From Chara braunii (Eukaryota; Streptophyta; Charophyceae; Charales; Characeae): 55,846 nt of DNA. The number at the start of each line of letters is the position of its first letter. Position 1 is the stretch's first letter. Under the pieces are notes generated by a model. The model did not search any database. It saw only the letters and a program-made list of their open reading frames with translations, and was not told the DNA's origin. The translations under genes and the position numbers were made by a program. Below, in pieces: positions 23,299-33,376 of this stretch. The stretch lies in the NCBI GenBank assembly GCA_003427395.1, contig BFEA01000438.1, positions 376,213 to 432,058 of the forward strand, in the 5' to 3' direction.

Positions 23299-23395
23299 GT
23301 TCTTCGGGACATCTGCTACAATTGGAATGATACAGAGAAGATTAGCATGCCTCTAACGCATAAATCGAGAGAGAGTCCGACGGTTGAGGTTTTTT
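23299..23395 (+). pseudogene. U6 snRNA-like copy 2 (internal deletion)
   Basis: The sequence begins CTTCGGGACATC and continues with AATTGGAATGATACAGAGAA, GATTAGCATG and AAATCGAGAG, the order found in plant U6 RNA. The ACAGAGA box is intact at 23332-23338 and the AGC of the catalytic triad is present. About 13 nt that should lie between GCGCA and CACAAATCG (including GGATGACA) are absent, which would remove part of the internal stem-loop. A T-run follows at about 23389. I consider it non-functional. Confidence 0.75.
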
Positions 23396-25849
23396 CTTGC
23401 TTCTGTGTTTCAGCACCTGTCAGACAGCACAACGCTTAGGGAGTAAGTTAATGTCAACGAGGGAGGAAAGGGTTAAAGAAGGAGTAGAATGGTCAAAGAA
23501 AGGAGAAAAGGAAAGAGTTAAAAAAGGAGTGAACCTAGGTATGGCCTGCACTGAGTGCATACGAAACAAGGGCGAAGATGGTGACGAAGAAAATGAAGAC
23601 GACGGTGGACAGCAGGTATGGCAGAGCGAAAGTTGCATAATTCGTCGGATTCTTAACGAAATCGGACGAACCAGAGGTCGATTCCGGACCTTTGGGGCAG
23701 GGTGAGTGCATTAGTAGAGTTAGTTTTGACGTTAAATTGATAGGACACGAGGGAAAAAGAAAATAGAGTGCACGAAAGAGTCGAGGGGCAAATATGGTGT
23801 GATCAAGAGGCGGATGTCTCCTTCAATTTTGGAAGAAATCAAGTGTGGGAAGAGGTTGATCCGGGGTTCTCTACCATCACGAATACAATGGCGTAGCTAG
23901 GGTTGGGGGTACGGTTTTGGCAGTACGATGGTTTTGAGTTGCGCCTGGGAATAAATGGTAGTCTATCTTTTTGTTTTCTAGCAAAAGATTCAGTTTCATA
24001 TTGTACAGTTGATGATTGTGAGTTTTGTTGCTCGTTATTAGTTCTATAGTTGTCGAGCTATTGTTTTTTTTTTATTATTACTCTGGTGTACATGGTCACC
24101 ATGGAGGTTCGTGATCATTTCCAGTAAAACTCTTCGTCGTGCCCTTTGCATCGATTTTGAATGATATGTTAAGACACACACGCATTTGCTCGTATAGCGA
24201 CGCTGCTCGGTGTGGCTGTCGTCATTCGTTGCTTTGGTTGAGTTTGTGTTCTGTATGTGCTTGCACATATACGGGGTGAAGAGGGGCAACTAATTACGAA
24301 GATAGTGAAAGAGGAATCACTTAGGCAGGGGCAGCAGCTAGGTGCATTGAGAAAGAGTGGGAACATGCAAGCTACCATCGCAAAACAGGTGCGCAAACTC
24401 GAATAAACGGGAGCAAGACGACATATCTTCCTATACTCTGGTAGAAGACTTATTCGCCTTTACAGTCGGGGCAACTTGTTTTGCTTAGCGGTATATTCGG
24501 TTTCGCTCCAGCAGAACTTTCATTCTCGTTGGGATGATTGTATTGAGTGGTGAAGTGGGCCTTGCAACCTAGTCATAGCCGCCCATGGTTGAAGCCGACC
24601 ACTTTGAGCTCGTTAGTTTCGTAGTCAACACTTCGCCACTTCCCCCTTGTCTATTTGAACCAATTGCTATAACGGCCAGGTGAGGGCAGGTCGGGACATG
24701 ACCGTGAGTAAAAGCTTGGAATATAATCGGGGAGTCGCAAGCAAAAAAAAAGGCATAGCAGGGTGGTGAAGAGGAGAGTTGACGATGGAACAGAGAAGAG
24801 GACGAAACATGTATGTGGTTATCTCGATGATGATGGACATCTGCATACGTCTCAGTTGTTGTTGTTGATTCAGCCACGAACTACTGTGTTGTGGGAGTGG
24901 CGTGCCCTGCTGCGCGGCTGCATCCTACAGTTGAGTTCGGTGATGGGTTTCGCCGAGCTTGCTGCAACACACTTTGCTGAGTGTTTGGCCTGTGATCACC
25001 GTGCTCCGTTGTGCGCGCTGAGTTTTGCTATATACTTGTCTAGCACTTGCTAAACGATTGACGTTTGTTCACCGTTCGCTTGCGGTGCTCAGTACAAGAT
25101 AGTTACTGTATAGTGTTGTGTTTTGCCCGCAACTCGAATAGAGCACATAGGGTGTGCCCTACTCGAACACGACTTTTTGGATTGTGCAGCGGTAATCTGG
25201 TTTGGCATAGTAAGGTTGCGACTTCAGGAGGCGGTCAGGTTTTACAAGGAAGGTATTGCTGCAACTTTGGAGGTCGTCAGAGTGCAACTGCGCTATGCAT
25301 TGGCCAAGTTTGGTTACTCTCCCACACATTTGACCACCATTGGGGGACCCTCAGGTGACTCAAGGAAACCAACGCCCTCTCACACGAGTCTGAGTGCACC
25401 TCTCAAGTATCTGAAAGACTTAATAATTTTCCTCTTGTCCTTCTCAGTCTCAGTCTAATCTGTTGGTTACGAGAGGAAGGCGGCAGGCGGGATTGGAAAC
25501 CAGTAATCCTCGTTAATGCCTTTGTGGGAGGTTTGCCCTACCAATTGCGGGAGCTCTACGGGAACCCAGGCGAGGTTCTGAAGGCAAAAAACTGTAAGGT
25601 ATACCTCTTTTGCCTCGTGTGTGCGCCCACTGTACCCCTACCATTACAACTCTCTAGTTTGTCTGAGAGGTTATGCATGCATTCCTCTATGACCTTTGTT
25701 TCTTTTCATAACTTAATCAGACTAACTGAAAGGAATGCATGCATAAATTTCAAATTCGCTTTGTTCTAGTTGAAATCAAACTAAAGAATTAACTAGAGGA
25801 AGGTGGGAGGAAGGTGGTATTGCTTGCGTTTGATTGGGTCAATCAAAGG

Positions 25850-26592
25850 TTGGACATTGTTTTTAAGCATAATGATTCAGTGTTATGTTTCTTGTATGTT
25901 TTCTAAGGGACTAGACATTGTTTCTAAGCAAAATGGTCTGGTTGCTGGATTTATTTCTAGGGGTTTGCTTGTCTGATTTGCGAGGCCAAACATTGTTTCT
26001 AAGCAACATGGCTTGGTCTATCTGTTTTCTTTTGAGGTTTCTGACTAAAGTTTGACAAAATGATCAAACTTTATGTTTTTGTGTGACTTTAGGATAAACT
26101 GAACATGGTTTTTAAGCGTAATGGTTCAGTTTTTCGTTTTATTTTGAGGGAAGATTTTGATGAAAGACTAAGCATTGTTTCTAAGCATAATGGTTTAGCC
26201 TGAAGCCACATACACAAGTGCAAAATGAGTATACATTGGAAATAACTATCTATATTTGCATGTGAGAAGACAATTGGACATTGTTTCTAAGCGGAATTGT
26301 TCAACTTAAGTCATATCACTAAGAAGAAGAACAAAGCAAATAGTATAATTGGAAGTAAATTGGGCAAACTGGACATTCCTTCGGAGATGAATGGTTCAAT
26401 CTCATTTCCATATCAGAACATAAGTCAGAGAATTATTAAACTTTAAATATTTAAACAGTTCAGAGCGACTGGACATTGTTTCTAAGCAGAATGATCTAAC
26501 TACATGCCCAAAGAAAAAAGAAGTAGTTGTGCAACATGTTTATGTACAATCAAAGGCATGCTAGACATTGTTTTTAATCAAAATAGTCTAGC
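25850..26592 (+). repeat. Stem-loop array, copy 3 (common loop TTTCTAAGCA)
   Basis: The hairpins are at positions matching copies 1 and 2, but the shared loop is now CATTGTTTCTAAGCATAATG. They lie at 25850-25880, 25910-25942 (ACTAGAC/GTCTGGT), 25986-26016 (CCAA/TTGG), 26097-26131 (AACTGAAC/GTTCAGTT, eight pairs), 26168-26198 (CTAAGC/GTTTAG), 26272-26306 (TTGGAC/GTTCAA), 26368-26400 (ACTGGAC/GTTCAAT, loop CCTTCGGAGA), 26468-26500 (weak) and 26560-26592 (GCTAGAC/GTCTAGC, seven pairs). The loop has changed in nearly all members together, while stems stayed complementary. Confidence 0.87.
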
Positions 26593-26839
26593 GTCATGCC
26601 ATATATAAAATCGGTAAAGGGTTAATCTGGAGGATCAATGAACTATCTTAGGAGGAAATAACTTGATATTTTTGGTGAGAGTACTAACCCATTGTGGTAT
26701 GGACTTGTATGTGATTGAGTGCGAACTCTACTTTGTTCTCAGTCTTAACTTTGATAAGTAGTTATTTTATATGTTCGTCATGTGCTGGAGCTATAAGAGT
26801 TGGTTTAATTTATGCATTTTCTGAGTAAGTTTATTATAT

Positions 26840-27420
26840 TTAGCTTTGTATAAATTATGAAAAGACACTTTTGCTAAGGGAAGTGCTACCAACATTTCTA
26901 CAAATCTAAGGGGTTAGTCAAATTTTGTCTTTAGGAATTCAACTTTTGTTTGAGTTTCATATCCGGTTTTATAAAAATATGAAAAAAATATTTTTAGGGG
27001 GAGGTGTTGTCCAAAGTTTTACTGAATCAGATAGTTAGACAAATTTTGTCTTTTTGAAGTCATAGTTATTTTTAGCTTTGTACAAATTTTGGAAATATAT
27101 TTTTTTAGGAGACGTGTTGCCGAAATTTCTACAAATTTAAAGAGTTAGTCAAATTCTATCTCGACAGAATTCAAGTTTTATCTTGAATTTATATCCGACT
27201 TGGTATAAATTTGAAAAACTTACTTCTCTAAAGAAGACGCTGCCAAAATTTTGACAAATTCAGAGAGTTAGACAAAAATTTACCTCTGTAAAGTTAAAAA
27301 TCACTTTTAGATTTCATATTCAGTTGAGTATAAATTTTCAAAAGACACTTTCTCTAGAGAGAATGCTGTCGAAATTTTCTTAGTTTTGAGGAAGATTATA
27401 TTTTGATAAGAAAAACCTTG
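26840..27420 (+). repeat. Tandem two-tier hairpin units, copy 3
   Basis: These are diverged counterparts of 3428-3979. They repeat TTGTATAAAT, an AAGGGAAGTGCT- or AGAGAATGCT-type inner segment, AAATTT(C/T)TAC and AGTTAG. The units are more AT-rich and the pairing weaker than in copy 1, but order and spacing are kept. Confidence 0.65.
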
Positions 27421-28456
27421 GCGATTCACTCTATATAAGGGAGATACTACCGAGATTTTCCTTATCCTTATGACACTCATTGAGAGGTAAATTTAAATTT
27501 AGTTTTATGGGAATTTGAGTGAGATGTGATATGAGGCTTTATTCTGCATACGCTTCAAGTTTAGTTTTTGGAATTGACCTGTGTTGTATTACAGGTCTTC
27601 TTTGGTAATTTCGATCTAAAATATGACTAGTTTCATCTTTGATCCTGCGAAGATCGTCTTCTGTTATTTTTTCATAGAAGGTTGGTTGTCGATCCGTCGG
27701 TTTCCAACTCAACTCTAATTCATGTTCGCCACTGAACTTAAGGCCTTAACCCCTATGGGTTAAAATTTTTCTTTGGGTTTTTACCTAGACTTTTATTAAA
27801 TGACTATTTTAAAAAATACAAAATATTTTATTTTGAAAGGTTTGACAAAGGTTGGGGCTCGTGTGAATAAGGTAGGGGGTGTGAGTGCAGAGAGTGGTTG
27901 CAGTTGCTGTGTATTGCGTTGTCTGTTGATGTTGAATCTTTGATGTGATTGCAAATATGTTTTGTAAGTTGAAGTCCAAATTTGACTTTATTTGCGATCA
28001 TGTATATATTTTGAAGCGAATCCCACCGTGATTGTGAGAGTGATCGCCTTATGTTCTGTAGCCTCTTTTATATTTATATTTTATGCATCCTCACGGTGTC
28101 GGAGGGCGTGGTGTCCCGGTCCTCCGTGGTGTACTAGGAACACCCTATTCATGGTTCTCGGTAGTATACCGAGTTCTTCTTGTACATGGCCTATTTCTAA
28201 ACTGATCTAGTTGGCGCTCCGACAACAAAAAGGTGAGGGTGTGCCATTGGACTTTCCTTTGGTCCATGCATGTTCGACACCTTGTTGTACAACAGAGCAC
28301 TCTTGACGTGTGGCTGTGGTAGCTGTCGGGCTCTCCCAGGGACGCGAAAGTGAAAAGACATGTGCGGTATTTTCAACTGTGCGTTAAGAACTCTATAGCT
28401 AAGTTATGGGATAGCTACACCAATTGCAAAAAAGTTCGAAAAATAAAAATTTGAAG

Positions 28457-28457
28457 N

Positions 28458-28509
<52 letters not shown>

Positions 28510-28551
28510 GAAACGATGTGTTTCATACTTGCNTTNNNNTNNNNNNNNNTN
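28457..28551. other. Low-quality junction (A-run and N)
   Basis: One N is followed by about 50 A, then a short segment, then scattered N and T. This looks like a weakly supported or artificial join. Continuity between the two sides should not be assumed. Confidence 0.85.
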
Positions 28552-29394
28552 NTTTAGAAACCTCAGACCAGACAGTCCTTAACAGTCGCGGCGCTAGGGA
28601 TTCCTTATTTTTGTATTTTTTTTATTTTTTATTTTTTCTTATTTATTTTTTTCAAACTTCTAGTTCCCCTTCTGTCACTACGCGGGGGAATGAACGATTG
28701 ATTTTTCACATCGTAATTATAAGTGGGCGGACTCCACTGACCAGGCCATTCGCGACTCGTTTACCACGAGCACGATCTGCTAAGCACCACGCTGTAAGTC
28801 CCCAAAATGTGAGCGCCCGCAGCCGCTTTGGTAGGAAACTCATCACCCCCACGGAAGGTCATCAACCCCCTCCTTGCCATCGGACATGGGTACCCTTTAG
28901 TGGTAACTCGATGATCCTCTTTGAAGGGAGGAAGACATCGTTCGGTATCTCGTTGTGGGACCACCGTGAAAAGACAACAGATGTGGACTGAAGGGCTATG
29001 TTTTAGTAACGGCCACTAGGTGCATTCACTTTTTTTTCTAAATATTACATCAAAAATATTATTATGATTTTATTTATCTAATGTGGACTTCTTAGATCTC
29101 GTTTAGAACGCAAGATACTTTTCACTTTTGAAATCTATGAATGAGTAGTTGTTTGGCAACTTTGCTATTAGACCGTGGGTGCGTGCTAGAGATTTTAATG
29201 TATCTACACGAAGGTTGGGATAGTAAGACGATATGGTGAGATACTCAAATCACTGCTACCTGTGTGAGGGCGCGTGGTCTGTTCTTGACGGTGATAAGTT
29301 CTAACTAGTCTGAAAGAGTATGTCTATGGTGTGTTGAAAAGGGCTCGAGGGTTGTAGGCCAGAGACCTGGAGACTCTCGACGCGTTGGGATTTA
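28552..29394. other. Unassigned stretch
   Basis: No gene, tandem repeat or element end is recognised. The T-rich start (28605-28660) is low complexity. Confidence 0.5.
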
Positions 29395-29790
29395 ATGTCA
29401 GATGAAGGACCTTGGATCACAACAATTTTGAAGTTTGATGGTGACGAAGCAAAATTAAAAATCAACGTTGCAGGAGGCAGAAGAGAGGAAGAAATGAGAG
29501 GAGGTCAGAAATTGCAGGCAATTATAAAAGAGGCTAATAATAGGGTTGCGAGGACGCTCAGACGGGACCATGTCACCGCTCGGCTCGAAGTAACTATCTC
29601 CTATTATGAGTTGGGGACTTCGACAGGAACCACTAAGAGGGAACAACGAGACTTAGACGGTGACTCAGAGGCGGAGAGTGAAGAGAGTGATGCAGAGACC
29701 CAGTCCTGGCATGAACTGGAGCAGTGGAAGCGGGACCACCCCCGATCGAGTCTATGCAAGACGGTTCTCAGGCCAGTTCGTGACGATTGA
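29395..29790 (+). CDS. Hypothetical 131-residue protein
   Basis: I do not recognise this protein. The frame opens with ATG at 29395 and closes at TGA 29788-29790. The predicted product is strongly charged: a basic middle (RREEEMRGGQKLQAIIKEA, RVARTLRRD) is followed by an acidic serine-rich run (DGDSEAESEESDAET, about residues 90-105) and a basic tail. No signal peptide or membrane segment is visible. Uninterrupted length and non-repetitive composition favour it over the surrounding chance frames. A 60-bp sequence beginning at its stop is repeated 400 bp downstream, so it may belong to an unrecognised element. Confidence 0.3.
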   Translation: MSDEGPWITTILKFDGDEAKLKINVAGGRREEEMRGGQKLQAIIKEANNRVARTLRRDHVTARLEVTISYYELGTSTGTTKREQRDLDGDSEAESEESDAETQSWHELEQWKRDHPRSSLCKTVLRPVRDD

Positions 29791-30252
29791 GACAGTAAGG
29801 TCGCGAAGTGGTTACTTGTGGAGAGGGAGAGGAGACTAATCTTCGAGTGTTTGCAGAGTGAACTACACGGGGATGATTTGGTTTACATCATCCTCGTCTG
29901 GTCATTGTGTTGTGAGCAGAGTTGCTGAGACTGTGAGGTGACTACAGACTGTGAGATGATAACTTGGGCACAATGGTAATGGAGGTGCGCTCGAGCTACA
30001 AAAGTTATTTTTTTTCGAAAGATATATGCGAGGGACTGACACACTCTTCTTGTTGACATCATCTGAGCCTTCGTCCGGATTGTGTCACCCAACATTAATG
30101 GAGCTGTTTAAGTTTCGGTGAGGTGGGAGCGAACGTTTGAAAGAGGTACCTATGATTTACGGCATGCGAGGCAAGCTTGCGACGACGGCGGGATCGAGAC
30201 AGTAAGGCCACGAGGCAGTTACGCGTGGCGAGAGAGAGACATGATGATCAGT
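29785..30252. repeat. Pair of diverged direct repeats
   Basis: A sequence beginning GAT(T/C)GAGACAGTAAGG and continuing CG(A)AG..GTTAC..GTGG.GAG occurs at about 29785-29845 and 30192-30252. The repeats are too short and diverged to identify as terminal repeats. Confidence 0.5.
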
Positions 30253-30778
30253 GTGTAAACATTCAACCGCAGGATAGTGGCAGGGCAAACATTTTTTGTA
30301 AGACGGAACCTTGCGTGCTTATCACGATTGACTTCAGCGATGCTTTCTTGATTTTGTTTTTTTTCGGCTACTGCAAGCTCGATTCCTGTCACGATGAGAT
30401 CGAAGCGAGAGATCGAGAGTGACACGGGGCATTAACGACATGTGAGAGCTTGGGGAGCTATACCTCTTGATAGAGGGACACGAGTATGGACTTTTCAAGG
30501 GATTTTACGTGTGAACGTCTATATTGAAATCGCCAGCTTCCACGCGTAATCAGTATCACTCTTTGTCGCTGTACGGGGAATAACGGGGAAGAAGCGTCAA
30601 CTGTAATGGTGGTTTAAGTTGTTGAACTTATTCAAGTCACCAATTTTTTTCCAAGATCAATCCCCACGATAAAAAAAGAATTGACAAGATTTGTCATGTT
30701 CTCCTGCTCGCTTTCATCTCAAAGTTCCGCCTTGAATTCCTGCCATGTAACTCAAAATTTTGTAAGTAATTAATTGTA

Positions 30779-30974
30779 GGGGTAACTTCAGTAGAGTCAC
30801 AAAAACGAGTTATAATTGTACTATGGTCCAAGGTACAATTAGCAATTGCACTTCGGGCACCCTACCTGGCCAGAAAGGTGGGTTGTATACATTGCCCAAA
30901 CTGCAATTCGAAATTGTATATTGGCCCATAGTGCAATTATAACTCATTTTTGTCCCTCCCGTGTAGTTTTCCCT
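30779..30974. mobile_element. MITE with TA target duplication
   Basis: A 196-bp element has terminal inverted repeats of about 50 bp. The left arm begins GGGGTAACTTCAGTAGAG and includes CACAAAAACGAGTTATAATT; the right arm, read in reverse, includes GACAAAAATGAGTTATAATT and CACTATGGGCC. TA flanks both sides (30777-30778, 30975-30976). TA duplication and short size fit a mariner/Stowaway-type MITE, although the terminal bases are not the Stowaway consensus. It has no coding capacity. Confidence 0.82.
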
Positions 30975-30978
30975 TAAC

Positions 30979-32400
30979 TGTATGAAGCACTACAACCTTG
31001 GTCTGTGAATAACCAAAGGAGTGTTGTTTTCTTCAAGTTCCACAACAGCGTTTGGGTCTACAAAGAGATCATTCTGATCAGCGGGTAGCTGCACCTGCTC
31101 AATACAGGGTCGAGCCTCCCGGTCAATCAGTCAATCAGAATTGTTCTTCCTCTGAGTGTGGGCTATTGCATTTGCCGACACATTGATGGTACTACCCTTG
31201 TCCGTTTTCCTCTCAGAAAGATCTTCCTGCAATCCTCCTTTCTTTCCTCCCTCTTTGAGACTGCACCGACCGATACTTTGTAACACCCTCTTCTACTTTG
31301 TCTGATTCTTTTTCTTTCTCTATCGGGATTGACACCTTATGAGACCCTCCTCCCACCTTTTCTCTCATCAATTCTTTCAACGCACCCCTACTCCCCAATC
31401 ATACCTCAGTGTCTTATCACTCAGAACCATCACCCTTCTACTGTCTTGGTGGGTTGATCTGACCCGAAAGTGGTTGTAGGCACCAAGGCTGAGCTGGAAC
31501 ACTACTCAACCCTGGTTGAGGCATGATTTAGCAGGTCCAATTCAAAAGTGGTGTGGCGAGGCCCTGGTCTTTAGCCCGGGTGGCGCGGCGCGACCGGAGC
31601 GACGCACCGCTGACTCGTCCTTGTTGACGTTCGGAGGTGATGTTTGGGTGGGCATGGCAGATGATCCCTGGAGGCCGGAACTGTGGAGATGGTGGTGATG
31701 AGATGAACGCCGAGGAGGCGCACGGCAAGCAGGATGGACACGGCTCTTTCCTCCCCCTGTCTTTTTTGCCTAAGAGGTTGCTTTGTGATGTTTTTTTGGC
31801 ATCTTGAACCCCCTATGGCACTCGTTGGCCGGCTCGACGAGGTCGGACCATAGCATCTCCTACTTGGCATGATGGTGCCTGTTTAGTGCTTCGTTCGCTG
31901 GTGAAAGGGCTTCGCATGCTGGCAAGGCTGTCATGGCTAGCGAGGGGAGGATGGAGGTTGCTTCCCTCCCACGAAGACGGAGGGGGTGAGTTTGGGCGAC
32001 AAAGGTTTTTGCGGTGTTTTAGTGACAACGGGGCAACATGTTTAACGTAAAGTGGAGGAGGAGGTTATTTTGCTCGGTCTGTTTATCACGGAAGAGGCGG
32101 TAGGTGACGGTTTCATCTTCAAGCTGTCGACGTCACGGAATTTTGTGATACGGATATTACGAGAGGCATCGCATGAGGTCGCTACCGTGTCTCTATTTTG
32201 ATTCGAAGCTCGAGTCTGTGATTGGGGCTGTGTCCTTTGGGTATCACTGTCTGTTTCCTGATTCGTCACGATTTTTCCCCCTGATTTTTCCTGAGTTCTG
32301 GCTGTTTTTTTTGAATTTTTTTCAGAGGTTGTTTTCGAATGATTTCGTTTTTATGATTGTGATTTGTTTAAAATATGATTCATGAAATCTTAGGTGTTTT
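30979..32400. other. Unassigned stretch
   Basis: No gene is recognised. Short frames near 31516-32028 overlap on both strands without motifs. The stretch 32260-32380 is T-rich. Confidence 0.5.
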
Positions 32401-32412
32401 CTGGATGTAATT

Positions 32413-32542
32413 GATCCCTAATATGAAATTCGTATTTTTTGTTCTGAGCAAGATCCCTAATCTGAAATTCGTATTTTCTGAGCAGGATTCTTAATCTTAA
32501 ATTCGTATTTTCTGAGTAGGATTCCGAATCTGAAATTCGTAA
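32413..32542. repeat. Short tandem repeat, about 36-bp unit
   Basis: Four imperfect copies of a unit reading roughly GATCCCTAATCTGAAATTCG then TATTTTCTGAGCAG. The first two copies are separated by a longer T run. Confidence 0.8.
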
Positions 32543-32613
32543 ATCAGAGTTTTGCTCTGATCCCAATGAATGATTACTCAATTTTGAATTACAAAGGGTT
32601 ACAAATTGATTTT

Positions 32614-33173
32614 CTCAAAGTGGAATTGATGTCCTATGTTTATCCATCTTTGATCTAATTCTAAATTTGACGTAGTTCTCCATATTTGCGCGCATAAGTT
32701 TGGGCTCTTATGTTTTGAATTCGATATTTGATGTCACCTGTTTAAAGGATTTCCAAAAAACTGGTCACAATCAAGTCTCAAACTGTGATATTGTAGGATT
32801 TGGGCTCATAGGTGCTGATTGAATTCTCTTTCAGGGTTGGAGCCCCTCCCTGCGAGGGTTATACAAGGTGAAAGGTGTGATCCTTGAGAGGGTCAAAGTG
32901 GAATTGATGTCCTACGTTTATCCATCTTTGATCTAATTCTAAATCTGACGTAGTTCTCCATATTGGCGCGCATAAGTTTGGGCTCTTATGTTTTGAATTC
33001 GACATTTGATGTCACCTGTTTAAAGGATTTCCAAAAAACTAGTCACAATCAAGTCTCAAACTGTGATGTTGTAGGATTTGGGCTCATAGGTGCTGATTGA
33101 ATTATCTCTTTCAGGGTTGGAGCCCCTCTCTGCGAGGGTTATACAGGGTGGGAGGTGTGATCCTTGAGAGGGT
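32614..33173. repeat. 279-bp tandem duplication
   Basis: The stretch 32614-32892 is repeated at 32893-33173 with few differences. Each copy starts TCAAAGTGGAATTGATGTCC and ends GATCCTTGAGAGGGT. Each also contains GCGCATAAGTTTGGGCTCTTATG, a small hairpin (CATAAG/CTTATG) carrying the 12-mer found in the loops of element copies 1 and 2. Confidence 0.93.
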
Positions 33174-33376
33174 AGGGGCGGTATTGTGGGTTTTGTTCTC
33201 TTTTGGGTCAGGCTGATCTGGGTCGGATCAGCCACGGCGGTTGGGAGGGAGGACAAGGGGCCGTGCTGTTTTCAGCAAGGTGAGAGGTCGAGAGGTGTTC
33301 ACTTGGAGGGGGTGGGACACAAGGGAAGGGGGATCTTCAGCTCTGAGGGGGCATGCTCTAGGGGGTATTGCATGTT

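Larger units (their letters stand above)
22083..28281 (+). mobile_element. Large hairpin-rich element, copy 3 (diverged)
   Basis: The left end, GGTGTCGGTGCGAATACC followed by a CCTTACCAGGGTATC hairpin, matches copy 2 at 9823. Homology continues in blocks (22083-22720, 23440-25590, 25585-28080). The right border is uncertain: family similarity fades near 28080, and the first CGACACC after that is at 28275-28281, preceded by a GGTGTCGGAGGGCG at 28095. No 3-bp duplication matches, so the end may be rearranged. It contains two U6-like fragments that copy 2 lacks. No protein is recognised. Confidence 0.65.

Noticed and set aside
2402-26592. Stem-loop arrays as microRNA precursors
   Set aside because: The loop, not the arms, is conserved, and stems are only 5-9 pairs, too short for a microRNA duplex.
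28518-28991. Plus-strand frame crossing the N run
   Set aside because: Its start lies in unresolved sequence and it has no motif.
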